Below are positions 1 to 6,722 of a DNA stretch of 8,661 nt, one piece after another; positions within the stretch are counted from its first letter, which is position 1; each line of letters begins with the position of its first letter. This stretch comes from Lachnospiraceae bacterium (GTDB taxonomy: Bacteria > Bacillota > Clostridia > Lachnospirales > Lachnospiraceae), in assembly GCA_016301965.1 (NCBI GenBank), contig JAEDOO010000079.1, forward strand, positions 1-8,661, in the 5' to 3' direction. Both the position numbers and the translations under genes were made by a program. The notes under the pieces are model-generated. The model saw nothing but the letters and a program-made list of their open reading frames with translations. It was not told where the DNA came from and did not search any database.

Positions 1-310
1 GCTCCAGCTCCAGGCGCATCTCTTCCCGGATTTTCTCTATCTCCAGACGGGCCGATGTTTTGATCTTTTCCGCTTCTTCTCTGGAGTTTTTCCGGATCCG
101 GTCAATCTCCTCACGGGAATCCGCCTGTGTCTTTTCGATCTCGGCTCTGCTCTCGGCCTTTGTCTTTTCAAGCTCTGCCTGGGTACTTGCCTGGATACTT
201 TCGATCTCGGCTTTGCTCTCGGCCTTTGTTTTTTCGATCTCGGCCCTGGATTCTGCCATGGTCTTTTCGATCTTCTCTCCCGCTTCTTTCTTTGCTGCTT
301 CGATCTCTGC
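1..310 (-). repeat. 33-bp in-frame tandem repeats encoding hendecad coiled coil
   Basis: This is the DNA encoding residues 427-529 of the DUF2357-like protein. The period is 33 bp (11 codons), and the best-conserved copies are 66 bp apart (about 134-169 and 200-235, differing at only a few bases). The units become more divergent toward both ends. The frame is kept throughout and changes are largely conservative, so this is a protein repeat under coding selection rather than an intergenic array. Confidence 0.85.
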
Positions 311-1588
311 CTGGGATTTTTCTATGGTTTCCTGAAGATTCTGCTCAGCGTCAGCGGCTTTCTGCTCCAGCTCCTGCTGAATCTTCATGTGGGCTTCAGC
401 CTGAGCCTGCTGCTCGGCGCGCATCTGCCATACCTCCTGCTCTCTGCGGATCTCGGCATCGTCTCTGGCCTGCTCGGCCTCTTCTCTCTTTTGCTTCTCT
501 TCTTCCAGCTCTTTTTCAAGTTCCAGCTGGCGCTCGGTTACTTCCTCTATAATAACCTGGCGGACTTCCACATCCGGTATGTTATAGTCGTCCACGACCT
601 CTTCGACGATTTCTTTAATGAATTTCGGCTCAATGACCTGGCGTTTCTGCACAGCCATCTCATCCAGGTCCCGGGAATCGTCTTCCATAAGGCTCTTAAA
701 TACGGTATAGTTTGTGATCAGATTGGTATACAGCTGGAACAGGTAGTCTTCATCGAACTCCATGGCACTGTCCTGCACTTCGATCTTGTATCCCACATCA
801 TCATAGTTTTCCAAAAACTGCCACAGCTTGTAGCAGGTCCGGTAATCCGGATCCTTCATCATCAGATTGGTTCTGTGAATCGGGCTTTTTACGGTAGCAC
901 ATCCGGCCATCAGGCCGCAGAAGGCGCTGTTTCGAAGTCCCAGGACCAGACGTCTTACACGGTCGATACGCATGAAGACCTGCATATTGTCGCTGTCGTT
1001 TTCCACAAAATTCTGACGGTTCTTGATCTTCATCTCGATCTTATACTCGATCTCTTCGTAGGCATCGTCTACCTTACTTGTCATAGACAGTGTATTTCTC
1101 TTCTCGTCACCGGTGGACCAGAAGATGATATCTGTTCGTTTATCGATAAAGGTCACCAGACGCTGGATCAGATGATAGATAAACCGGTTTTCGTAAAGGT
1201 CGTAGGATTCCTCTGTCGTCACATTGAGAACTCTTGTCGGCTGAATATTGCCATCTTCGCTGCTGGCGATAAACTGTGTGTTCATACTGAGGTGGCGAAC
1301 ACTTTCCGCAGTGATCTTTTTGGCCAGGGCTACCGGCACGACTTCTTCTGAGGTCGTCACAAACCGCCGCGGCTTTTCGATAATGTTATTGATGGCATCG
1401 AGGCTCTCCTCGATCGTGGTAAGCCACCGCTCATCCACGACTTTATGAAGTACCTGCGCAGTCTGCTGGAGCGTATTTTCACCACTTTGCACCATTTCAA
1501 ACAGATATTGAAAATAGCGGTCATTTTCCAGCGATGCGCCTACCGCATCCACATAGTTCAGATATAACTCATTGATCGTATCTGACAT
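1..1588 (-). CDS. DUF2357/McrC-like protein with long C-terminal hendecad coiled coil (partial, runs off left edge)
   Basis: Open for 529 codons from an ATG at 1588 to the window edge with no stop, so the C-terminus is missing. The start has a GGAGGG ribosome site 7 bases upstream and lies 27 bases after the stop of the AAA+ gene. Residues 1-340 look globular and mostly helical. They carry LNVTTEESYDLYENRF (121-136), which resembles the 'YENRF' signature of DUF2357/DUF524 proteins (the McrC-like family), and a second family-like stretch, SPIHRTNLMMKDPDYR (235-250). From about residue 345 the protein is charged and helical. Residues 427-525 form nine consecutive 11-residue units of the type AEIEKTKAESR. 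In McrC proteins a PD-(D/E)xK nuclease follows the DUF2357 region; none is visible here, though one could lie beyond the edge. No signal peptide or membrane segment is seen. Family assignment rests on motif recognition and gene order, so it is moderate. Inferred role: cytosolic partner of the neighbouring ATPase. Confidence 0.72.
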   Translation of the reverse strand, partial: MSDTINELYLNYVDAVGASLENDRYFQYLFEMVQSGENTLQQTAQVLHKVVDERWLTTIEESLDAINNIIEKPRRFVTTSEEVVPVALAKKITAESVRHLSMNTQFIASSEDGNIQPTRVLNVTTEESYDLYENRFIYHLIQRLVTFIDKRTDIIFWSTGDEKRNTLSMTSKVDDAYEEIEYKIEMKIKNRQNFVENDSDNMQVFMRIDRVRRLVLGLRNSAFCGLMAGCATVKSPIHRTNLMMKDPDYRTCYKLWQFLENYDDVGYKIEVQDSAMEFDEDYLFQLYTNLITNYTVFKSLMEDDSRDLDEMAVQKRQVIEPKFIKEIVEEVVDDYNIPDVEVRQVIIEEVTERQLELEKELEEEKQKREEAEQARDDAEIRREQEVWQMRAEQQAQAEAHMKIQQELEQKAADAEQNLQETIEKSQAEIEAAKKEAGEKIEKTMAESRAEIEKTKAESKAEIESIQASTQAELEKTKAESRAEIEKTQADSREEIDRIRKNSREEAEKIKTSARLEIEKIREEMRLELE

Positions 1589-1615
1589 CCGTTAACCCTC
1601 CGAATTCTTTTCTCC

Positions 1616-3286
1616 TTAATACAGGTTCTGTATTCTCTGGAGATAAGCTTTGCTGTCCGCCATGTTGCTGCGGCCAAATACTTTTTCAATGTATACGATC
1701 AGACCCTTGATCTCATCGCGTACAAAACTAACGTTCATACTCTCAAATTTTTTCAGCACTTTTCGCGCGATAATATAATCCATACCATCCAGTTCTGTAC
1801 CGCCGCAGGCTACGTATACCGGAATAAAGTCATACATCTGCTTGATAATACGGTTACCAAAAGCCAGTTTGAAACGGGTCTGCAGATATTTATCCAGCTT
1901 GTCCATCTTCTCCAGCGTCTCCTGGCTGATGGGATGGTCGATTTTTGCCTGTTCAAACATTTCTTCCAGATGCTGACTGGTCACGTAGCACTTCGGCTGC
2001 GGTTCACAGGTAAACGCTTCTGCGCGCTCATTCAGCTCTATCGGAATGGCACGGTCATATACCTTATCGGTGATCGTAAAGGTAGAATCATCGTTGTTGG
2101 CTGTTCCCACAAACCACAGGGAATCGGAAACAAGGATCTTACCGCCATGCAGCTGCTTCGGATCCATATCCCACTGTGTCGGAACCAGATCGATCACCCA
2201 TTCATCATGGCTTGGCATTTCCAGCACGGACAGCATTTCCGCGAAGTAATATTCAATACGGGCCAGGTTCATCTCGTCAAGTACGATAAAGCTGGGATCT
2301 TTCCTGTAATTTGCCTCGTACATTGCACGCAAAAACTCTGTCTCATTAAATCTCTTGGAAAATTCATTAAAATAACCGAGAAGCTCTGTACGGTCACGGT
2401 AGGACGGCTGTACAGATACCATGGTAGCCGGATTATCCAGGTACCGGCTGAAGGAATAGGGCAGACTCGTCTTACCTGTACCGGAAATACCTTCCAGGAT
2501 CAAAAGCTTGCTGGCTGCCATACCGGCAACAAAACGGCGAACGATCTCCGGTGTATAATACAGATGCATTTCACTGGCAGCAAACAGGCGATAATTTTCT
2601 GCAAATTCCTGCAGCGTAATGGTGTCATTATATACCGGCTCCACAAATCCGCTGTATTTCTCGTCCACCTGGGTAAGTTTCGGGAAACGGCTGGCAGTGA
2701 TCTTATCCGACTTGTTCGGCGTGGTAACCGCCAGTACTTTTTCCACCGGTGTGTTCGCCGGAACTTCCACACCTTCTACATTGACCATTTCGGAAGCTGC
2801 AGTACCCTGGGCTGCGGGGGCCTGGCCGGTCACATTCTGCAGGGACGGGATCGTATCCTCGGTCAGCGCCGATGCGCCCACATAGGGAATCCGTCCGACA
2901 CCACCCATACTGTTGACCTTCAGCGCAAGGATCTTGTTCTTTTCATCTACCAGACTGATCACCTGACGATTCAGTCTGCCGATTTCCTTATAGAGTGTAG
3001 TATTCTCATCCTTGGTAGCACGAAGCTTCACGTGAATAATGATCTTTCGTACCACAATAACACCGACCAGGATCGGGATGGCAATAAGAACCACTGCTAA
3101 AAGGATCGATAGTATTTTCAGCGGAAGGCTGAACGGAATAAAATATGTCATAAATATGGCCGCATATTCTACCCATCCTGTGATAAATACCTTTACAAAT
3201 CCCATAAAGATCGATGCGATCCATTCTGCTATGTTATAGATGACCTTTGCGATCAGCTCATAGGCCAGTTTCAAAAATTCACTCAT
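1616..3286 (-). CDS. Membrane-anchored McrB-like AAA+ ATPase (AAA_5/dynein-related type)
   Basis: 556 residues. The N-terminus (about 5-50) is amphipathic and hydrophobic, followed by a clear membrane segment at about 56-80 with basic residues after it. A short coiled coil follows (about 92-122), then an Ala/Pro/Thr-rich linker (about 130-200). The ATPase domain runs from about 240 to 520: Walker A GISGTGKTS (266-274), Walker B FIVLDEMN (333-340), a sensor-1 region TANNDD (395-400) and a conserved YDRA (410-413) that may include the arginine finger. N397-x-x-D400 resembles the NxxD of the McrB GTPase signature, but the following Arg is absent (Ser), so nucleotide choice is unclear. The ATG has a weak AGAGGA site about 10 bases upstream. 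It sits 24 bases after the peptidase stop and 27 bases before the DUF2357 gene, the usual mcrB-mcrC order. Membrane tethering is unusual, since classical McrB is soluble with an N-terminal DNA-binding domain; none is visible here. The AAA+ call is certain, the McrB affinity likely. Confidence 0.88.
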   Translation of the reverse strand: MSEFLKLAYELIAKVIYNIAEWIASIFMGFVKVFITGWVEYAAIFMTYFIPFSLPLKILSILLAVVLIAIPILVGVIVVRKIIIHVKLRATKDENTTLYKEIGRLNRQVISLVDEKNKILALKVNSMGGVGRIPYVGASALTEDTIPSLQNVTGQAPAAQGTAASEMVNVEGVEVPANTPVEKVLAVTTPNKSDKITASRFPKLTQVDEKYSGFVEPVYNDTITLQEFAENYRLFAASEMHLYYTPEIVRRFVAGMAASKLLILEGISGTGKTSLPYSFSRYLDNPATMVSVQPSYRDRTELLGYFNEFSKRFNETEFLRAMYEANYRKDPSFIVLDEMNLARIEYYFAEMLSVLEMPSHDEWVIDLVPTQWDMDPKQLHGGKILVSDSLWFVGTANNDDSTFTITDKVYDRAIPIELNERAEAFTCEPQPKCYVTSQHLEEMFEQAKIDHPISQETLEKMDKLDKYLQTRFKLAFGNRIIKQMYDFIPVYVACGGTELDGMDYIIARKVLKKFESMNVSFVRDEIKGLIVYIEKVFGRSNMADSKAYLQRIQNLY

Positions 3287-3310
3287 ACAGCTTTTATCCT
3301 CTTATGTTTC

Positions 3311-4021
3311 TTACTGCTTATCACCGTTCGCTGCTTCTTTTGCTGCCTTTGCCTCTGCAAGCACCGCTTCTGCCTCGGCTTTCAGCCTTTTTGCCTCTTC
3401 CAGTGCCGCCTGGGCTTCGGCTTTCTCTGCAGATTCTGCCTCCGCTTTCTTCACGGCATCTTCCACAGCCATAGCTTTTTTGAGGCTGATGCCTACCATG
3501 ATCAGATGGTATACCTGATAAATAAAGAACAGAAGCATCGGCAAAACGATCACCAGCAAAAATCCTACGCTGCTGGAAAGGAAATCCATCACATGACCGA
3601 ATTTGTTCAGTTTACCTACATATTTACCTACGATATCTCCGTCCGCGATAATATGCGTATCGGCGATGGCATTGTTATCACCTTTCGTGGTATAGCTGCG
3701 AACGCCCTGCGTCTCTTCGATCTTATCGATACGGTGCGTATTCAGCGCATACTCATTATTGATAATGGTATGAAAACAGATGATATCTCCTTCGTTGAGT
3801 TTTGCGGTATCACATTTTTTGATAAAGATCAGGTCTCCGGAATAAAACGTGGGAGCCATGGAATCTGTCTTTACGACCATTGGCGTGTATCCTGCCAAGC
3901 TCGATACATTGGCTGTATCTCTGGTGGCCAGCGTCGTAAACGCAAACAGAGCCGCAGTGAGGATGATCACCCACAATACAATGCTGATAACAACGGTTAC
4001 TCCTTTTTTCAAAGCTTTCAT
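3311..4021 (-). CDS. sipW: SipW-like (ER-type) signal peptidase I with cytosolic coiled-coil tail
   Basis: 236 residues from the ATG at 4021. Membrane-anchored protease that removes signal peptides on the outer face of the membrane. There is an N-terminal membrane helix (about 7-32), then the catalytic domain: KTDSMAPTF (51-59) with nucleophile Ser54, THRI (95-98) with His96 in place of the bacterial general-base Lys, and TKGDNN (112-117) followed by Asp121. A Ser-His arrangement defines the ER/SipW class. A second membrane helix (about 152-175) should return the chain to the cytosol, where residues about 185-232 form an Ala/Glu/Lys-rich coiled coil. Bacillus SipW processes TasA and TapA; here the four upstream paralogs with A-x-AWF-type leaders are the obvious substrates. 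An in-frame ATG at 4042 would add seven residues but has no ribosome site, whereas 4021 has AAAGGA 7 bases upstream. The gene follows the fourth exported protein after 73 bases and precedes the AAA+ gene by 24. Confidence 0.95.
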   Translation of the reverse strand: MKALKKGVTVVISIVLWVIILTAALFAFTTLATRDTANVSSLAGYTPMVVKTDSMAPTFYSGDLIFIKKCDTAKLNEGDIICFHTIINNEYALNTHRIDKIEETQGVRSYTTKGDNNAIADTHIIADGDIVGKYVGKLNKFGHVMDFLSSSVGFLLVIVLPMLLFFIYQVYHLIMVGISLKKAMAVEDAVKKAEAESAEKAEAQAALEEAKRLKAEAEAVLAEAKAAKEAANGDKQ

Positions 4022-4028
4022 TCTTTTT

Positions 4029-4034
4029 TCCTTT
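4029..4034 (-). promoter_or_regulatory. Ribosome binding site fixing the sipW start
   Basis: AAAGGA with 7 bases to the ATG at 4021. The in-frame ATG at 4042 lacks any purine-rich site upstream, so the shorter 236-residue product is preferred. Confidence 0.75.
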
Positions 4035-4050
4035 CCATACATCTGTAAGT

Positions 4051-4079
4051 ATTCTACAGGGTATCTGTTTGTTTTTCAC
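4051..4079 (-). promoter_or_regulatory. Possible internal promoter for sipW and the ATPase pair
   Basis: On the minus strand, GTGAAA (4074-4079) and TAGAAT (4051-4056) are separated by 17 bases. They match the housekeeping consensus at 4 of 6 and 5 of 6 positions, and the DNA just upstream (about 4080-4097) is A/T-rich like an UP element. Predicted start is near 4044, about 23 bases before the sipW ATG. This would allow sipW and the two downstream genes to be expressed independently of the four exported proteins. The match is imperfect. Confidence 0.3.
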
Positions 4080-4094
4080 ACATATTTATCTTTT

Positions 4095-4907
4095 TTATTC
4101 GCTGGTATCCAGCGGATTATTGTCTTCATCGGTTCCCTCAAAACGGAGCTGTATCGAGTAATCCGCACTCCTAAGCTCGTCTGTACAGGAAGCATCCGTT
4201 CCTTCCAGCCAGACGCGGATCGTCACCGGAAGATTCTGGTTTGCCGTCAGGGAAAACAGCGCATTACTGTCATTATATACCATGCGCTCCGGCGCCGGCA
4301 GCTCAAAAGTCCGGATGCCGTTTTGCAGGGCATCACCGCTGGCATTTCCCGGATGATATACGACGGTCTTTCCCTGCGCTGTAAAACTGATGCGCATGGC
4401 GTTTGCCAGCTGGGAATTCCGGGATATGACCCGTGTGCCATCCTGGCTGTCTGCACTGTTTTCGCTGGTCAGATGGACGATCATATCCTGTCCCGCCATA
4501 AAATGGAGGACAAATTCCAGATATGCCCCTGTATCCGTCTTTACCTGTGTGCCATCCTCCAGAGAAAAGCTGATACAGTCGCGGGTGGTTACCGGTTCCA
4601 GAAACGTATCTTTCATATCGTATCCCTGGTCCTGCCGTATACGCTGTGCGATCTCTTCAAAGCTGAGTGTTTTGACATATTCCTCCAGTGTTTCATGGGG
4701 ATCCAGATCAAATCGAAGATTTGTACCGGAAGATATGTCCAGTCCAATACTCTTAACCCTGGAAAAATCAGCAATGGTAAACCAGGCGGCTGTGGCAGCC
4801 GTGATACTGATTATGCTCAAAAGTACCAGCAGGATCGTCAGATATGCCTTTTTGCCCACTTCTTTGTTATTTTGCTTCTTTTGCGAACTGCGCTCTCGTT
4901 CTTTCAT
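4095..4907 (-). CDS. SipW-dependent exported protein, paralog 4 (most divergent)
   Basis: 270 residues. A strongly charged N-terminus (KERERSSQKKQNNKEVGKK, 2-20) precedes a hydrophobic segment (about 21-40) ending in ITAATAAWF (35-43), a SipW-class leader and cleavage zone. The mature part keeps the family landmarks in weaker form: LEPVTT (103-108) where the others have PVST, ANAMRISF (168-175), VWLEGTDASC (232-241) and LRFEGT (254-259) near the end. The first Cys of the EGCDxxC motif is Thr here, leaving Cys241, with Cys110 as a possible alternative partner. There is no sortase LPxTG motif and no catalytic motif. The ATG overlaps the TGA of the preceding paralog by one base (TGATG) and has GGAGG 6 bases upstream, so the two are probably translationally coupled. 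Its position next to sipW and its divergence could mean a different role (anchor or tip rather than main subunit), which is inference. Molecular function is unknown. Confidence 0.83.
   Translation of the reverse strand: MKERERSSQKKQNNKEVGKKAYLTILLVLLSIISITAATAAWFTIADFSRVKSIGLDISSGTNLRFDLDPHETLEEYVKTLSFEEIAQRIRQDQGYDMKDTFLEPVTTRDCISFSLEDGTQVKTDTGAYLEFVLHFMAGQDMIVHLTSENSADSQDGTRVISRNSQLANAMRISFTAQGKTVVYHPGNASGDALQNGIRTFELPAPERMVYNDSNALFSLTANQNLPVTIRVWLEGTDASCTDELRSADYSIQLRFEGTDEDNNPLDTSE
4100..4114 (-). other. Small perfect hairpin at the end of exported paralog 4
   Basis: A 6-bp stem (CGCTGG/CCAGCG) with a 3-base loop covers the last codons of the fourth exported-protein gene. On the transcript it is followed by an A-rich, not U-rich, stretch, so it is not a standard intrinsic terminator. 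It could be an mRNA processing or stability element at the boundary between the exported-protein genes and sipW, or chance. Confidence 0.25.
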
Positions 4908-5788
4908 CAGTTGCCTCCTTCTTCGGTACCTGTCAGTACACCATAAAAGGCCAGATGAAGATCAACGCCGTCGTAGCTGATGGCATCTGAACAGTCGGGA
5001 TCGCATCCCTCCAGATAAAAGTAAATGTCCACCGGATATATTTTATTTAATTCCATGTTTAGCAGAGGTTTGTCCGGCAATATGGTGTTATCTCCCTCCA
5101 TGACTATGGTATAGGAAGCAAGTGCAACCGCCGGATCTTTAACCGCACGCACCGTCCCGGAAGAACCATCCAGTACCTGGCCCTCTTCCAGAAGAGCTCC
5201 GTTCAGCGATGTGTTCTGTACCCGTTCTGCCTGCGCATTGGTCTTGTCACTCAGATAAAAGATGACTGCGTTGGCCCCGTCAAAGGTGAGACCAAGTCTG
5301 GCCGCATGAGAAAGCTGTCCGGAAGTTTCTGTCAACAGTGCGCCGCCGGCAGCTTCACTCTCATCCAGATACAGCGCCATTGTGCTGCCCTGGGGCTGTC
5401 CCTCTGCCGCGGCTTTCAGATAGATCCGTCCATGATAGTAGCGTTTCTCATCTTTTACGGTCACAAAACCGGAAGCCATATCTCCTACTGTTGTCGAATT
5501 ATATACAAAGGTTTTCAGATCCGCTGTGGATACGGGAAACAGCTCATCGGAAGAAGTCGCATTGACTTGTACGATATTGCTTACGTCTGCCCCGTTAAAC
5601 CCGTCGCCGCCCTGGGAACTCACCTGCAATTCCAGAGTTGTGGTTCCGGATCTCGTCTGCACAGTGTCCGTATCCACGACCCTGTTCGACGAAAACCAGG
5701 CATATGTGGCTGCTGTCAATGCCACCAGAACGATGATAAGCATCAGCAGCACGCCCCAGGTTTTGCTAAGCAGCCCCGGTTTCTTCAT
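4907..5788 (-). CDS. SipW-dependent exported protein, paralog 3
   Basis: 293 residues. A short basic N-terminus and hydrophobic segment (about 12-27) lead to LTAATYAWF (24-32), a SipW-class leader in which cleavage is expected near the AWF, by analogy with TasA. The exported part has LFPVSTADL (83-91), HGRIYLK (119-125), AARLGLTF (162-169), VKDPAVALASY (216-226, closely matching paralog 2), a C-terminal YFYLEGCDPDC (256-266) and LAFYGV (279-284). The alternating polar/hydrophobic composition suggests a beta-rich fold. No LPxTG, membrane anchor or enzyme motif is present. The ATG has AAGGAGG about 6 bases upstream. The gene lies 57 bases after paralog 2 and its stop overlaps the start of paralog 4. 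The paralogs' order and alignable landmarks point to tandem duplication. Relation to TasA/camelysin is inferred from the leader and the linked peptidase, not from detailed sequence match. Confidence 0.87.
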   Translation of the reverse strand: MKKPGLLSKTWGVLLMLIIVLVALTAATYAWFSSNRVVDTDTVQTRSGTTTLELQVSSQGGDGFNGADVSNIVQVNATSSDELFPVSTADLKTFVYNSTTVGDMASGFVTVKDEKRYYHGRIYLKAAAEGQPQGSTMALYLDESEAAGGALLTETSGQLSHAARLGLTFDGANAVIFYLSDKTNAQAERVQNTSLNGALLEEGQVLDGSSGTVRAVKDPAVALASYTIVMEGDNTILPDKPLLNMELNKIYPVDIYFYLEGCDPDCSDAISYDGVDLHLAFYGVLTGTEEGGN

Positions 5789-5845
5789 TGCGCTCCTCCT
5801 TCTTTGGAATAGCTAAAGGCTCAGCCCTCTATCCCTGTATTTTCT

Positions 5846-6691
5846 CTACTGTATATCTTCTTTGGCTACTCCGGCAAAAGCCAGCGAAATGGCTGTATCC
5901 TTCTGCTGCGCCGCGTTGATACAGTTCTCATCGCAGCCTTCCATATATAACCAAAACTCTACCGTAGCAACCTCATCTGTATTTAAATGCACAAGCATCT
6001 TTTGCCCTGCACCGGGCTTAGTATCCTCTTCCGACTGTTCTACGGCCAGATAATCTGCCAGATCTACTGCCGGATCCCTGACAAACACAGCCTTTCCATT
6101 GCCATTTACGGATGAGATCACGCTTCCCTTCTCGGAAGTTGTCACTGCAGAGGCTGCATTTCCCGTGTTGCCCATAGCATCCAGCCGGAAAATAAACGTG
6201 TCTGTCCCACTTTGCGAGGTGATCTTCATTCCCAGGCGTAAGGCTGCCAGAAGCTGGCCCGTATTTCCAAAATCAAGACCTGTGCGCTTGAGATACACGT
6301 CACACGCCTTGTATTCCGACCGAAGATATACCGTACCATGCAAAAGCTTTGTATCTGCCTCTTTTGTTACATCTCTGTATAAAACAGAAATGCCCTCTCT
6401 GGTTTGCGCCACCGCTTCATAAAAGCGGTTGAGATCAGAGGTGGATACCGGCGCCAGATATTGGGGAGAGCCGGTCAAGATAAGCTCGCATTTTTCACCA
6501 AAAGGACCGTCTTTACGGGAAGCGATCTGAAGGCTTGCATCACCCTCACTAACCGCACTGTTCATTGGCTCTACATTGGTAGACGCGCTGATCGTAAACC
6601 AGGCATATGTGGCTGTCGTAAGGGTCACTAAAAGGAGAAGGATCCAGAAAACAGCCAGAAACGCAGATCCCTGCCATACTTTTTTCTTCAT
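5846..6691 (-). CDS. SipW-dependent exported protein, paralog 2
   Basis: 281 residues ending in TAG. The leader is basic at 2-4, hydrophobic at about 10-25, and ends LTTATYAWF (24-32). Family landmarks in order: SLQIASRKDGPFG (53-65; compare SLQIS in paralog 1), LAPVSTSDL (79-87), HGTVYLR (118-124), CDVYLK (130-135), AALRLGMKI (149-157), VRDPAVDLADY (204-214), FWLYMEGCDENC (246-257) and LAFAGV (270-275). Two of the four Cys are in the EGCDENC motif, which could form a local disulfide or bind metal outside the cell; Cys68 and Cys130 are additional and not shared. No anchor or LPxTG is present. GGAGG lies 9 bases before the ATG, and the gene starts 31 bases after paralog 1. It is probably a processed, secreted surface protein; function otherwise unknown. 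Confidence 0.87.
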   Translation of the reverse strand: MKKKVWQGSAFLAVFWILLLLVTLTTATYAWFTISASTNVEPMNSAVSEGDASLQIASRKDGPFGEKCELILTGSPQYLAPVSTSDLNRFYEAVAQTREGISVLYRDVTKEADTKLLHGTVYLRSEYKACDVYLKRTGLDFGNTGQLLAALRLGMKITSQSGTDTFIFRLDAMGNTGNAASAVTTSEKGSVISSVNGNGKAVFVRDPAVDLADYLAVEQSEEDTKPGAGQKMLVHLNTDEVATVEFWLYMEGCDENCINAAQQKDTAISLAFAGVAKEDIQ

Positions 6692-6722
6692 AACAGATCT
6701 CCTCCTTTCTCAAGTCATCCTG

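Noticed and set aside
1..310. Regular direct repeats resembling a CRISPR or VNTR array
   Set aside because: The period is exactly 33 bp, in frame within a long open gene, with no unique spacers; it encodes a coiled coil.
389..1351. Long plus-strand open frame of 320 codons
   Set aside because: It is antisense to the DUF2357-like gene, has no ribosome site, and its Leu/His/Ile/Val-rich product looks like a complement-frame artefact.
1934..3100. Plus-strand open frame of 388 codons
   Set aside because: It lies fully antisense to the AAA+ gene, whose Walker motifs are intact. No promoter, ribosome site or recognisable domain.
1..3286. Calling the last two genes a standard McrBC restriction system
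   Set aside because: The ATPase has a membrane anchor and no DNA-reading domain, no nuclease is visible in the partner, and the neighbours are export genes rather than restriction or modification genes.
3849..4946. Plus-strand open frame of 365 codons
   Set aside because: It runs antisense across two well-supported genes and their gap; composition is not protein-like.
5789..5845. Terminator between exported paralogs 2 and 3
   Set aside because: Only a 4-bp self-complementary stretch (GGCT/AGCC) with essentially no loop and no U-tract.
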